From Lelliottia nimipressuralis (GTDB taxonomy: Bacteria > Pseudomonadota > Gammaproteobacteria > Enterobacterales > Enterobacteriaceae), in NCBI RefSeq assembly GCF_004115925.1, contig NZ_SDDX01000014.1, forward strand, positions 103,993-167,992: DNA of 64,000 bases, in the 5' to 3' direction. The position numbers and the translations under genes are program-made. The notes beneath the pieces were generated by a model. The model was given only the letters and a program-made list of their open reading frames with translations. It ran no database searches and had not been told where the DNA came from. Below, piece after piece: positions 28,801-37,699 of the stretch (the first letter of the stretch is position 1; every line of letters begins with the position of its first letter).

Positions 28801-29905
28801 AAACAGTAACAGAGACTCTTTAAAAAAATTAATTTCTCACAAGTGTTTATTATTAGAAGACGTCGAATCTTTAAAAAACTCCCCTGTTAGTTTACAAAAA
28901 ACATTTTGGTATCTTCGGGATTTTTATTTTAATGATGAAGTAAATCAAACTAGGTGGCGCTATTTGTCGCTCGACAGGGAAAACATCCTTTTATTTCAAG
29001 GTGTTTCTGATAGAATTTCCTATGACAATCAGTCTACTTGGCCAGAGCTTTCAGCAATTAAAATTGAATATATTCTTAAAGCTTTTTACAATCTTTGGCC
29101 TCAAACCAATCCTTCGTCTGATTTGATCAACGACAGTTCAAATGAAGAGAAAGCATATAGATTCATGAGTGATTTAGTTTGGAAAATTAATTCAGATGAC
29201 TCATTAGATGCATTAACCGTAACTAAAAGATTATTATCCGATCCAAAATTTACATTATTGAAAAATGCACTGCAAAGCATTCATACACAGCAAGTTCGAA
29301 AACAAGCTCTTCATGATTTCGTCCCTCCTACTCCAAATGAAATTGTAAAGTATTTAGATAATGGAGAAATTGTTACGGTCGAATCTTTACGTCAACTTAT
29401 AATTCAAGAACTAAATGATTTTCAAGGCGCATTATATGGTGGCGAGTTTAATTCTACCGATAGATTCTATCAGAATGGACAGCATCTCAGTGAGAATGAT
29501 TCAACAGCAATTATTGCCGAACGTTTAAACTTACGTTTAGAACCCCAAGGAATTTCAATTACTCCAGAGCATCAGCTAAAAAACCATAATAGAAGTGATT
29601 TTACAGCCACAAAAATATTAAATGGCAAACGTTGCTTATTAGTTACAGAGGTTAAAGGGCAGTGGCATCGAGAATTATACAATGCTGCATCCGCACAACT
29701 GTATGAACGTTACTCCATTCATCCTGATGCTGAGCAACAAGGAATTTTTCTTGTACTTTGGTTTGGAAAAGAAGTTGCGGTTGCAGGAAAAAAAACGCAT
29801 CAGTTTCAATCAGCTGAAGAGCTGAAAACCAAAATTGAAGGATTTTTACCCCACGAATTAAAAAATTTAATAGATGTTTTTGTACTTGACGTCAGCAGAA
29901 CTTAA
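25849..29905 (+). CDS. NACHT/STAND-like NTPase with C-terminal PD-(D/E)xK-type nuclease, frame broken at T8
   Basis: Two overlapping frames form one gene. Frame one (25849 or, with AAGGA, 25861 to 26082) carries Walker A in ILAEPGGGKTEL. The second frame, open to 29905, holds Walker B PLLIDAVDEV and a sensor-like VIMSSRS, the NACHT order. They join only by a one-base shift at the T8 run (26060-26067); seven T would give one protein of about 1350 residues. Numbering from the ATG at 26051 (1284 residues): a long helical middle, a Cys cluster (C508, C510, C517, C519), a basic coil near 690, then D1183, E1200 and K1202 (SDFTA...TEVKGQ), the PD-(D/E)xK pattern. The DNA is much more AT-rich than the core genome. 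No family name is recognised. Inference: nucleotide-switched nuclease for phage or plasmid defence. Frameshift could be real, programmed or a sequencing error. Confidence 0.7.
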
Positions 29906-30101
29906 TTCAATAAAGGGTGTTCTAAATCTACATTGATAGGCGTAATTGTTTATCTGAAGCAACTGTAACTTAGAGCGCGTTCTGCCAAAAATCCCCACTG
30001 GCGCTGCCGGTGGGTGGCAACTTTTGACAACTCAATCTGAACTCCAGCGTCCGGGCAAACCAGAACAGCGATCTGAAAGAGGCTCGAGGATGGTTGCAAA
30101 G

Positions 30102-30124
30102 GGGGAGGTGCTTAACACCTCCCC
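30102..30124. terminator. Perfect hairpin in the island non-coding region
   Basis: GGGGAGGTG and CACCTCCCC arms with a CTTAA loop form a strong stem. There is no T tract on the plus strand. On the minus strand it is followed by CTTTGC, so it could end minus-strand transcription from the HTH gene. Confidence 0.5.
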
Positions 30125-30166
30125 TTCAAGAGTTCGTGTACCTGAAGTTTTCTAAAGCGGTAGCGG

Positions 30167-30384
30167 TTGACACTTTCCCCCTAGTTTTCCCTAGTAAGGC
30201 ATAACAAACCATAACAGGCTAACACCTGCCCTGCTTCGCATCAGGATTAACAAAAGTTAACAGCCAAGGCTCAACAAATCTCAACGCCAGCCCTATACGC
30301 GTTGGCTGTAGCTGCTGTTCGTAGGCGTCAGGATCCGTTAGGTTGGGTTGACACTTTTCCCAGTTTCTCGCGAAAAAGTGTCAA
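30167..30384. repeat. Three copies of TTGACACTTT, two as an inverted pair
   Basis: Copies lie at 30167-30176 (+), 30348-30358 (+) and 30374-30384 (-). The last two form a palindrome of 11-bp arms with a 15-base centre. They end 20 bases before the stop of the minus-strand HTH gene. The arrangement could bind a protein or mark an origin or packaging site (inference). Confidence 0.5.
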
Positions 30385-30403
30385 GTTTGAGGGGCTGGGG
30401 GGT

Positions 30404-30895
30404 TTACAGTTTTTCGCCGTCCAGCAGGCAGAGCGCCCTTAATCTTGTTTTGCTCCAGTCATCCGGCGTATCGGGGTGCATTGTGGCAACGTAGGCCAGC
30501 TCAGAACGAAGAAACCGTAAAGCGCCCGCGGCACGGTCTTTGCCATAGAAGCTGTGGGTTTCTTCATCCGGCCGGAAGAGAATCAGCAATTGTTCATCGG
30601 GCTCGTGCTTAACATCAAAACCCAGCTCAGCGGCTGCTGCCTCTATCCGCTGGCCAGCATCAATATAAGCCGGCAGCCCTTTCCCGCCGTCATGCTTCCA
30701 TACCCATGCGGCAGCCTGTGCCCACGTCATTTCAGTTTGGTGTTCGCCAGCACCAGCAGAATTTTGTTTAGCCTGCGATGCTTCGACATCCACTTTATCG
30801 CCTGAAATAACAATTTCACCGCGGGCGATCCAGCCGTAAACAGTTTGCCGGCTGACGCCCATATGCCTGGCGTAGGCTGATTTACTTAATAGCAT
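30404..30895 (-). CDS. Phage-type protein with N-terminal helix-turn-helix
   Basis: A 163-residue protein. Residues 1-35 (LLSKSAYARHMGVSRQTVYGWIARGEI) form a MerR/Nu1-like winged helix-turn-helix, as found in small terminase subunits and phage regulators. A linker follows, then a mixed region with an alanine-rich helix (QRIEAAAAELGF) and a C-terminal RFLRSELAYVATMHPDTPDDW. DNA-packaging small subunit or regulator are both possible; no large terminase is nearby. Its composition is nearer the core genome than that of the NTPase gene. A decayed copy of its 3' end lies outside the island at 25189-25330. Confidence 0.6.
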   Translation of the reverse strand: MLLSKSAYARHMGVSRQTVYGWIARGEIVISGDKVDVEASQAKQNSAGAGEHQTEMTWAQAAAWVWKHDGGKGLPAYIDAGQRIEAAAAELGFDVKHEPDEQLLILFRPDEETHSFYGKDRAAGALRFLRSELAYVATMHPDTPDDWSKTRLRALCLLDGEKL

Positions 30896-30917
30896 CGTGA
30901 TGTTTCCCTCCGGGCAG

Positions 30918-30939
30918 AAAAAAGCCGCCCTCAGGCGGC
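30918..30939 (-). terminator. Terminator upstream of the HTH gene
   Basis: The GCCGCC TGAG GGCGGC stem is followed by six T on the minus strand. It overlaps the 3' end of the gene fragment and ends transcription entering from the thrW side. Confidence 0.8.
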
Positions 30940-31098
30940 CTGCTTCTCTTGTGAATTTGTCTGCCGCTGACTGCCTTTGAGCATCGCGCTGACATGTTCG
31001 CTTAACTGATCAAGACCGGTCATAAATGGCTGTACTTCTGTTGGATCGTCGCGAGCAACAAATACCCCATAAGTCCCCCCAAACAAACGTAGATTTCA
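30931..31098 (-). pseudogene. C-terminal fragment of a phage-type gene next to thrW
   Basis: An open frame without a start encodes NLRLFGGTYGVFVARDDP, then TEVQPFMTGLDQLSEHVSAM and a polar tail ending QEKQAA. It ends in TGA over a strong terminator, as a genuine gene end would. Upstream it is cut by a stop and the attachment region at about 31100. The original family is not recognised. An internal ATG at 31023 would give only 30 residues. Confidence 0.45.
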
Positions 31099-31178
31099 GG
31101 GAAATATTTAAAGGGCCGGTAAAGCGGAGATCATAAGGGCGTTCAGCGAACTTGAGTAGACTTTGAGAGATGCTTGAG

Positions 31179-31254
31179 TGGTGCCGATAATAGGAGTCGA
31201 ACCTACGACCTTCGCATTACGAATGCGCTGCTCTACCAACTGAGCTATATCGGC
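31179..31254 (-). tRNA. thrW: tRNA-Thr (anticodon CGT)
   Basis: A 76-base tRNA with encoded CCA, 5' GCCGATATAGCTCAG, anticodon loop ATTCGTAA and T-loop GGTTCGACTCC. The anticodon CGT reads ACG threonine codons. It lies downstream of proA as in E. coli. Its 3' end is the attachment site of the island. Confidence 0.97.
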
Positions 31255-31365
31255 CCTGAGAGGCCGGTTACGAGTGTAACCACGGGGCAAGAGGTTAAAA
31301 CTAACGGGGTGATGCGTCAATAGCCTTGCGAATCAAAAGCCTAATTTTGCATCACCCGCGTTTAT

Positions 31366-32619
31366 TTACGCACGAATCGTATCATCGCCGAAGCCGATCC
31401 ACTTGTAGGTAGTCAGCGCTTCCAGCCCCATCGGGCCACGGGCGTGCAGTTTTTGCGTGCTCACCGCCACCTCTGCGCCCAGTCCAAACTGGCCGCCGTC
31501 GGTGAAGCGCGTTGAGGCATTCACGTAGACCGCAGAAGAATCCACTTCATTGATGAACCGATCGGCGTTGCACAGGGTGCGGGTCAGAATCGCGTCAGAG
31601 TGCTGCGTGCCGTGGGTGCGAATGTGGGCGATAGCATCGTCCAAATCGGCGACCACTTTCACATTCAGATCCAGCGACAGATATTCGTCGTCATACTGCT
31701 GTGCTTTGACCACTTCTACTTTCGCTGGGCCATCTTTCAACAACGCCAGCGCATTCTCATCTGCATGCAGCGTCACGCCGCTCTCGGCCATCTGCTTGCT
31801 CAGCGCAGGTAAGAACGTCTGCGCGATACCCTGATGCACCAGCAGCGTTTCAACGGTATTGCAGGTACTCGGGCGCTGGGTTTTGGCGTTGACGATAATC
31901 TTCAGGGCAGGCGCGATCTCTGCGCTGTCATCCACCACGATATGACACACGCCAATCCCGCCGGTGATCACCGGAATGGTCGACTGTTCGCGGCACAGCT
32001 TGTGCAGGCCCGCGCCACCGCGTGGGATCAGCATGTCGATGTATTTATCCATGCGCAGCATTTCATTCACCAGCGCACGATCCGGGCTTTCGATAGCCTG
32101 TACCGCACCGGCTGGCAGGCCGCACTCTTCCAGCGCCTGCTGGATGACGTTAACGGTGGCCGCGTTGGTTCGCCACGTCTCTTTACCCCCACGCAGAATG
32201 GCGGCGTTACCGGTTTTCAGGCACAGGGAGGCGACGTCGACGGTCACGTTCGGGCGCGCTTCATAAATCACGCCGATCACACCGAGTGGGACGCGGCGAC
32301 GCTCGATGCGCAGGCCGCTGTCGAGCAGCCCGCCGTCAATCACCTGCCCCACCGGATCGGCGAGGTTGCAAACCTGGCGCACGTCATCCGCGATGCTTTT
32401 AAGACGTGCGGGCGTCAGAGCCAGGCGGTCGAGCATCGCCTCGCTCAGGCCATTGTTACGCGCGTCGGCCAAATCCTGTTCGTTGGCGAGCAGGATCTGC
32501 TGAGACTGTGCTTCCAGATAATCAGCGATTTTTTCCAGAACGCGGTTTTTCTCGCGGCTAGAAAGGAGCGCCAGTTTGTAAGAGGCGGCTTTGGCAGCGG
32601 CGCCCATTTGTTCCAGCAT
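31366..32619 (-). CDS. proA: Gamma-glutamyl phosphate reductase
   Basis: A 417-residue cytoplasmic enzyme that reduces gamma-glutamyl phosphate to glutamate semialdehyde with NADPH, the second step of proline synthesis. It has the aldehyde-dehydrogenase-type fold and the catalytic cysteine in [14 protein letters not shown]. The N terminus [16 protein letters not shown] matches E. coli ProA. It follows proB by 10 bases in one operon. The length is that of the E. coli enzyme. Confidence 0.97.
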   Translation of the reverse strand: MLEQMGAAAKAASYKLALLSSREKNRVLEKIADYLEAQSQQILLANEQDLADARNNGLSEAMLDRLALTPARLKSIADDVRQVCNLADPVGQVIDGGLLDSGLRIERRRVPLGVIGVIYEARPNVTVDVASLCLKTGNAAILRGGKETWRTNAATVNVIQQALEECGLPAGAVQAIESPDRALVNEMLRMDKYIDMLIPRGGAGLHKLCREQSTIPVITGGIGVCHIVVDDSAEIAPALKIIVNAKTQRPSTCNTVETLLVHQGIAQTFLPALSKQMAESGVTLHADENALALLKDGPAKVEVVKAQQYDDEYLSLDLNVKVVADLDDAIAHIRTHGTQHSDAILTRTLCNADRFINEVDSSAVYVNASTRFTDGGQFGLGAEVAVSTQKLHARGPMGLEALTTYKWIGFGDDTIRA

Positions 32620-32629
32620 GATTGGCTCC

Positions 32630-33733
32630 TTAGCGAATGATCATATCGTCACGATGCACTGCAACCGGGCCGTATTCATAGCCCAGGATGGCGTCGATTT
32701 GCTGTGAGTGATGCCCGGCAATGCGGCGCAGCGCGTCGCTGTTGTAGCGGCTGACGCCGTGAGCAATATCGCGACCTTCAAGATTACAGATACGAATCAC
32801 TTCACCACGGGAGAAGTTACCTGTCACGCTTTTAATTCCTTTTGGAAGCAATGAGCTGCCTCTTTCCAGAATCGCGGCGGTAGCCCCTTCATCGACGGTG
32901 ATTTCACCGGCTGGCGGTGCGCCAAAAATCCAGCGTTTGCGGTTTTCCAGCGGAGAAGCCTGCGCGTGGAAACGGGTGCCGACGGAGATTCCTTCCATCA
33001 CGTCGCCAATCACGCCCGGACGGCTGCCCGCTGCGATGATGGTATCGATACCCGCGCGACAGGCCACGTCGGCGGCCTGCAGCTTGGTGCCCATTCCGCC
33101 GGTGCCCAGTCCGGAAACGCTGTCTCCGGCAATGGCGCGCAGTGCGTCATCAATACCGTAAACGTCCTTAATAAGCTGCGCCTGCGGGTTATTGCGCGGG
33201 TCGGCGGTAAACAGCCCCTGCTGATCCGTGAGCAACAGCAGCTTGTCTGCCCCGGCCAGAATCGCCGCCAGCGCAGAGAGATTATCGTTATCGCCGACTT
33301 TGATTTCAGCGGTTGCCACCGCGTCGTTCTCGTTAATCACCGGAACGATGTTGTTATCCAGCAGCGCACGCAGCGTGTCTCGCGCGTTCAGGAAGCGTTC
33401 ACGATCTTCCATGTCCGCGCGGGTCAGCAGCATCTGCCCGACGTGAATACCATAGATAGAGAACAGCTGTTCCCACAGTTGAATCAGTCGGCTTTGCCCA
33501 ACCGCGGCCAGCAGCTGCTTAGAGGCGATGGTGGCGGGGAGTTCGGGGTAGCCCAGATGTTCACGCCCGGCGGCAATCGCGCCTGACGTGACAATCACAA
33601 TACGATGACCTGCGGCATGAAGCTGTGCGCACTGGCGGACAAGTTCAACAATGTGGGCGCGATTAAGGCGGCGCGATCCGCCTGTTAAAACACTGGTACC
33701 GAGTTTTACCACCAGCGTCTGGCTGTCACTCAT
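32630..33733 (-). CDS. proB: Glutamate 5-kinase
   Basis: A 367-residue enzyme that phosphorylates glutamate at the gamma-carboxyl, the feedback-regulated first step of proline synthesis. The amino-acid kinase domain ([44 protein letters not shown]) is followed by a C-terminal PUA domain from about 275. The start at 33733 ([12 protein letters not shown]) matches E. coli; the frame extends upstream to 33772 without a better ribosome site. It is divergent from phoE. Confidence 0.97.
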   Translation of the reverse strand: MSDSQTLVVKLGTSVLTGGSRRLNRAHIVELVRQCAQLHAAGHRIVIVTSGAIAAGREHLGYPELPATIASKQLLAAVGQSRLIQLWEQLFSIYGIHVGQMLLTRADMEDRERFLNARDTLRALLDNNIVPVINENDAVATAEIKVGDNDNLSALAAILAGADKLLLLTDQQGLFTADPRNNPQAQLIKDVYGIDDALRAIAGDSVSGLGTGGMGTKLQAADVACRAGIDTIIAAGSRPGVIGDVMEGISVGTRFHAQASPLENRKRWIFGAPPAGEITVDEGATAAILERGSSLLPKGIKSVTGNFSRGEVIRICNLEGRDIAHGVSRYNSDALRRIAGHHSQQIDAILGYEYGPVAVHRDDMIIR

Positions 33734-33865
33734 GATTCTCTGCCATTCAACAATAAGGGAAAATGATGTCAATCAGACGTTTTAACAGGACTCAGCGCCG
33801 TTGCCAACTGCTGGCGCACAAAGCTCGCGACTTTGTTGCGCGGGATCAGGAAGCGTAGCGGCAGA

Positions 33866-33883
33866 TTTTGACAGTTTTATGAC
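33866..33883 (-). promoter_or_regulatory. PhoB-box-like site, minus orientation
   Basis: Read on the minus strand, GTCATAAAACTGTCAAAA matches the PhoB box (CTGTCATAAAACTGTCA pattern) very well. It lies between divergent proB and phoE and is the better of two boxes in this interval. Confidence 0.65.
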
Positions 33884-33921
33884 TGAAAAATTAAAACTGA
33901 CTTTTTTAAACATATTCTTAC

Positions 33922-33940
33922 TTTGTCATAAAACGTTCAC
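33922..33940 (+). promoter_or_regulatory. PhoB box of phoE
   Basis: TTTGTCATAAAACGTTCAC resembles the PhoB box about 100 bases before the phoE start. Induction of phoE by PhoB under phosphate limitation is established in E. coli. Confidence 0.7.
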
Positions 33941-34039
33941 CCGCAGACGATAAAACCCTTCCTGTTTTTCACGGGGTAATAAGCTGAATCTTATTGCTCA
34001 GCGAATATTAGCGCGTTTTATAAAACATCAGGATTGAAA

Positions 34040-35092
34040 ATGAAAAAGAGCACTCTGGCATTAGTGGTAATGGGCGTTGTGGCTTCCGCATCTGTACACG
34101 CAGCTGAAGTTTATAATAAGAACGGAAATAAACTGGACGTGTACGGCAAAGTAAAAGCAATGCACTACCTGAGTGATGATGATACCAAAGACGGCGACCA
34201 GACGTATGTCCGTTTCGGCTTTAAAGGCGAAACACAAATTAACGATCAGCTGACCGGCTACGGTCGCTGGGAAGCAGAATTCTCCGGCAACAAAGCTGAG
34301 AGTGATTCCACGCAGAAAACCCGTCTGGCCTTTGCCGGTCTGAAGCTGAAAGATATCGGCTCCTTCGACTACGGTCGTAACCTTGGCGCGCTGTATGACG
34401 TGGAAGCCTGGACCGATATGTTCCCGGAATTCGGCGGCGACTCGTCGGCACAGACCGATAACTTCATGACCAAACGTGCCACCGGCCTCGCCACCTACCG
34501 CAACACCGACTTCTTCGGCGTGATTGATGGCCTGGACATGACCCTGCAGTATCAGGGCAAAAACGAAGGCCGCGATGCGAAAAAACAGAACGGCGACGGC
34601 TTCGGCACCTCGTTAACCTATGATTTCGGTGGCAGCGATTTCGCCGTCAGCGGGGCGTACACCAACTCTGACCGTACCAACGCGCAGAACCTGCTGGCAC
34701 GCGGTGAAGGCGAAAAAGCCGAAGCCTGGGCAACCGGTCTGAAATATGACGCCAATGATATTTACCTGGCAGCGATGTATTCTGAAACGCGTAATATGAC
34801 ACCAATTTCCGGTGGTTTCGCAAATAAAGCGCAGAACTTCGAAGTCGTCGCGCAATATCAGTTCGATTTCGGTCTTCGTCCGTCCCTGGGCTATGTCCAG
34901 TCGAAAGGCAAGGATATTGAAGGCATCGGCGATGAAGATCTGGTGAAATATATCGACGTCGGCGCGACCTATTATTTCAACAAAAACATGTCTGCGTTTG
35001 TTGATTATAAAATTAACCAGATTGATGACGATAATAAACTGGGCGTGAGCAGCGATGATATCGTCGCTCTGGGTATGACCTACCAGTTCTGA
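34040..35092 (+). CDS. phoE: Outer membrane phosphoporin PhoE
   Basis: A 350-residue trimeric porin favouring anions and phosphate. The signal peptide [21 protein letters not shown] is followed by mature [19 protein letters not shown]. The L3 loop PEFGGDSS and the terminal aromatic (Y-Q-F) needed for BAM assembly are present. The start at 34040 matches E. coli; a TTG two codons upstream is not preferred. Location between proB and crl and the PhoB boxes upstream confirm phoE over ompC or ompF. Confidence 0.96.
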   Translation: MKKSTLALVVMGVVASASVHAAEVYNKNGNKLDVYGKVKAMHYLSDDDTKDGDQTYVRFGFKGETQINDQLTGYGRWEAEFSGNKAESDSTQKTRLAFAGLKLKDIGSFDYGRNLGALYDVEAWTDMFPEFGGDSSAQTDNFMTKRATGLATYRNTDFFGVIDGLDMTLQYQGKNEGRDAKKQNGDGFGTSLTYDFGGSDFAVSGAYTNSDRTNAQNLLARGEGEKAEAWATGLKYDANDIYLAAMYSETRNMTPISGGFANKAQNFEVVAQYQFDFGLRPSLGYVQSKGKDIEGIGDEDLVKYIDVGATYYFNKNMSAFVDYKINQIDDDNKLGVSSDDIVALGMTYQF

Positions 35093-35105
35093 TATCGATG
35101 AATGA

Positions 35106-35138
35106 AAAAAAACCCGGCGCGAGAGCAGCCGGGTTTTT
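35106..35138. terminator. Bidirectional terminator between phoE and crl
   Basis: AAAACCCGGC / GCCGGGTTTTT hairpin with A-rich and T-rich flanks, working for both converging genes. Confidence 0.88.
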
Positions 35139-35168
35139 ATTGTCTGTCGCTTTTTTGCGGGAAAGGCG

Positions 35169-35570
35169 TTAAGCGGAGAGTTTGACCTGCTGGTTAGTAA
35201 AATTATCAGCCGGTTCGAGCTTTAAATCTAAGGTCGCCAGCAGATCGCGCGCTCGGTCGTGGAATCCACGCAGCGTTAGCTCCAGGCGGTCGATCACTTC
35301 CTGGTCCTTGATAGTTGTCGCTTCCCAGTGGCCATCTTTGTTAAACAGGCCAAAGTGATAGCTATACGTAAAACGCTTCTCTTCCGCGTTCATTTCCATC
35401 CACCAGCCCCAGAACTCCCGTTTTTCGGGTGCAGGCTTCACGTTGACGCAAACAGCCAGGCAGTCGAAAAAAAAGCGATTCTCTTCACACTGCTCTTCTC
35501 GAATATACGGGCCAAGAGCCATGAACTTCTTAATCAGTCTACTTTTCGGGTGTCCACTCGGTAACGTCAT
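35169..35570 (-). CDS. crl: Sigma-S holoenzyme assembly factor Crl
   Basis: A 133-residue cytoplasmic protein that binds sigma-S and favours its assembly with core RNA polymerase, raising curli and stationary-phase gene expression. The sequence [21 protein letters not shown] is nearly that of E. coli Crl, and WGWWMEMN, the residues around the sigma-S contact, is intact. The start at 35570 gives the E. coli length; eight upstream in-frame codons are ignored. Confidence 0.97.
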   Translation of the reverse strand: MTLPSGHPKSRLIKKFMALGPYIREEQCEENRFFFDCLAVCVNVKPAPEKREFWGWWMEMNAEEKRFTYSYHFGLFNKDGHWEATTIKDQEVIDRLELTLRGFHDRARDLLATLDLKLEPADNFTNQQVKLSA

Positions 35571-35627
35571 TGCGATCTCCTTTTGTGAAGCCACTGTTTT
35601 ACCAAACCGTCAAAATTTAGCAATCTC

Positions 35628-36872
35628 TTAACACAATCTCTTGGTGATCCAGCGTGTAATCTCGTTCAATGCTTTGTCAAAATTCTGATACACCGGACTG
35701 AAGGGTATCTCGAGCAGCTTGCCATCGGAAGATGACGAGGTGATTAAACGCGACTCTTCTTCCGGGCTGAAAGGATCGTTTTTCCAGAAACCTGACAGCA
35801 TTGGCGTCGGACAGCGGCGTCCGAGCAGGCCCTGGGTCTTTAATGAATAACGGTTCAGTTCCACACGCAGCGCTTCGTCTGATGCATCATGCATGCCAAG
35901 GCGGCTCGCCAGCACGTCTAAATACATCTCCGGCACGCTCCCCTGACGGGTGGGATCGCTGAGCAGCGCATGAACCACCGGCCCAAGACAGGCCACCGCT
36001 TTCAGGCGCGACGATTCCAGATAGGCCAGGCGTACCGCGACGTTGGCGCCAAACCGGAAGCCAAATGCCGCCACGCGGGTGTGGTCCACCCAGGGAATAT
36101 TTTCGAGCGATTTTAACGCATGCTGGTGCAATAAGCTGGAGTCCTGCGTCAGCTTCCACTTCGAGGAAAACCCGATCGACGGCATATCGAGCGTCAGCAT
36201 CGCGATCCCTTTTGGTGCAAAGTAGCGCTCAAACAGGCTGAAATAATCAATCTGCAGGGAGTCCAGCCCGCCGCACATCATTACCGTCGGGAACGGGCCG
36301 TCGCCAGGCGGCATGTGTAAAAAGCCGGTGACCGGCGCACCGCCAGGAATGGTGAACTCCAGTTCACGCACGTTGCACGGCAAACGCTGGGCCGCTTCTT
36401 CATACGCACGGTTTGCCAGCGCCTGCGCCTGTTCCGCCAGATCGTCGCCCTTCAGATGCGGATAGGCCGCGATACTGTAAAGATTGGCGGCGTGGAGCCA
36501 GTGCTTTCCGCTGAGGGTCTGGTCCTGCTCCTGGTTGGCCTTCTGCTGCCAGAGCATCGCCTGCGTCGCCCATTCGTAAATCCAGTTACCACCGCGATAG
36601 CCGACGACCGTATCGTAGAGATCGCTGTCGGTGCGGTCGGCCTCGCTCATGACGATGCGCGCCTGGACGTCGAGAATTTCACGGGCATCAATGCCGCGCC
36701 AGATCCACATCAGACGGTTAATCATGCGATACCAGTGCGGCACGTTTTTGCCGTCCAGAGCGGACTGCACAGCAGGCTGAGTGCCAGGGTTGAAGCGACG
36801 AACAAGAGTCGACGTTTCTGGGTGTTTGAAACGAGGTTTGAACAGGGTTTCGCTAAGATTCGCCTGGGTCAT
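35628..36872 (-). CDS. frsA: Esterase/fermentation-respiration switch protein FrsA
   Basis: A 414-residue alpha/beta-hydrolase-fold protein. The C-terminal domain carries [11 protein letters not shown] and [15 protein letters not shown]; the nucleophile-elbow Ser is replaced by Arg-Phe-Gly context, as in E. coli FrsA. It has been reported to bind unphosphorylated EIIA-Glc and shift metabolism towards fermentation, though its biochemical activity is debated. Gene order between crl and gpt is as in E. coli. Confidence 0.95.
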   Translation of the reverse strand: MTQANLSETLFKPRFKHPETSTLVRRFNPGTQPAVQSALDGKNVPHWYRMINRLMWIWRGIDAREILDVQARIVMSEADRTDSDLYDTVVGYRGGNWIYEWATQAMLWQQKANQEQDQTLSGKHWLHAANLYSIAAYPHLKGDDLAEQAQALANRAYEEAAQRLPCNVRELEFTIPGGAPVTGFLHMPPGDGPFPTVMMCGGLDSLQIDYFSLFERYFAPKGIAMLTLDMPSIGFSSKWKLTQDSSLLHQHALKSLENIPWVDHTRVAAFGFRFGANVAVRLAYLESSRLKAVACLGPVVHALLSDPTRQGSVPEMYLDVLASRLGMHDASDEALRVELNRYSLKTQGLLGRRCPTPMLSGFWKNDPFSPEEESRLITSSSSDGKLLEIPFSPVYQNFDKALNEITRWITKRLC

Positions 36873-36936
36873 TGCGCGCTGCCTCCATGATTACGTCACA
36901 TAGAGGCATTGTAACGCGCTGGAGGCTAAAAAAAAC

Positions 36937-36959
36937 AACGCCCGGCATCACCGGGCGTT
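36937..36959 (-). terminator. Terminator of gpt
   Basis: AACGCCCGG / CCGGGCGTT stem followed by a run of T on the minus strand, 22 bases after the gpt stop. Confidence 0.88.
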
Positions 36960-36980
36960 AAAAATAATTTCGTTCTGTAA

Positions 36981-37439
36981 TTAACGGCCAGAAATCGGCG
37001 GTACGAAAACCACGCCCATATCCCACGGCTGTTCAATCCAGGTATCCTGCGGGATGTCGATAACATAGTCGTTGACCAGCGGACGACCAGCTGGTTTGGC
37101 GAAGATAGTGACGAAATGCGCTTTTGGATACATTTCACGGATCGCAACGGCAGTGCCGCCGGTATCGACCAGATCGTCGATGACGATAAAGCCTTCGCCG
37201 TCGCCTTCAGCGCGTTTCAGCACGGTCAGCTCGCGCTGGTTATCGTGGTCATAGCTGGAGATGCAGACGGTATCGACATGGCGAATACCCAGTTCACGAG
37301 CCAGCAATGCGCCCGGTACCAGACCGCCACGGCTCACGGCAATAATGCCTTTCCACTGTTCAGAAGGCATCAGGCGTGCAGCCAGTTTGCGCGCGTGAAT
37401 CTGCAACATGTCCCAGGTGACGACGTATTTTTCGCTCAT
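36981..37439 (-). CDS. gpt: Xanthine-guanine phosphoribosyltransferase
   Basis: A 152-residue purine-salvage enzyme that makes GMP, XMP and IMP from bases and PRPP. The PRPP-binding motif [15 protein letters not shown] is intact near residue 85, and the N terminus [20 protein letters not shown] matches E. coli Gpt. Length is normal. It is divergent from pepD, with an intergenic space of about 260 bases for both promoters. Confidence 0.97.
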   Translation of the reverse strand: MSEKYVVTWDMLQIHARKLAARLMPSEQWKGIIAVSRGGLVPGALLARELGIRHVDTVCISSYDHDNQRELTVLKRAEGDGEGFIVIDDLVDTGGTAVAIREMYPKAHFVTIFAKPAGRPLVNDYVIDIPQDTWIEQPWDMGVVFVPPISGR

Positions 37440-37699
37440 GTGAAGTGTCCCAGCCTGTTTATATACGGCTTAAAAAGTGTTCGAGGGGGAAATAGGTTGC
37501 GCGAGATTATAGAGATCTGACGCACTAAAAACCAGTGTTTAGCGGCTCGGGGCGGAGTTTTTACGTGCTTAATGCTAGCAGCGAACGGAGAAAGTGGTAT
37601 TCTCAACCTCATCTCGCAAGCCCGACTTGTGCTGACTATCACTCTGCTAACCCTGTGACCTGCAAGCTTGTTTGCAGCGCCACGACAAGGAGACTTATC

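Larger units (their letters stand above)
29906..30403. other. Repeat- and hairpin-rich non-coding DNA in the island
   Basis: About 500 bases without a gene. It holds a CCACTGGC/GCCGGTGG hairpin near 29997, a perfect GGGGAGGTG hairpin at 30102-30124, AACA-rich repeated motifs (TAACA/CAACA units at 30200-30285) and three TTGACACTTT copies. The composition is closer to phage or core DNA than to the NTPase gene. Confidence 0.45.
25470..31195. mobile_element. 5.7-kb genomic island integrated at thrW, no integrase seen
   Basis: The element is bounded by the tRNA-derived direct repeat at 25470-25496 and 31169-31195. It contains one large AT-rich NTPase-nuclease gene, a phage-type HTH gene, a gene fragment and repeat-rich non-coding DNA. 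In E. coli thrW is also an insertion site (CP4-6). No tyrosine recombinase, excisionase or replication gene is recognisable, so it is either a deletion remnant or moves only with help. Near the left end, two TACCCCC motifs (25556-25576) could be arm-type sites or an integrase leader remnant. Confidence 0.75.

Noticed and set aside
29906..30403. CRISPR-like array, prompted by repeated AACA-rich units
   Set aside because: Units are short, irregular and not separated by equal-length spacers.
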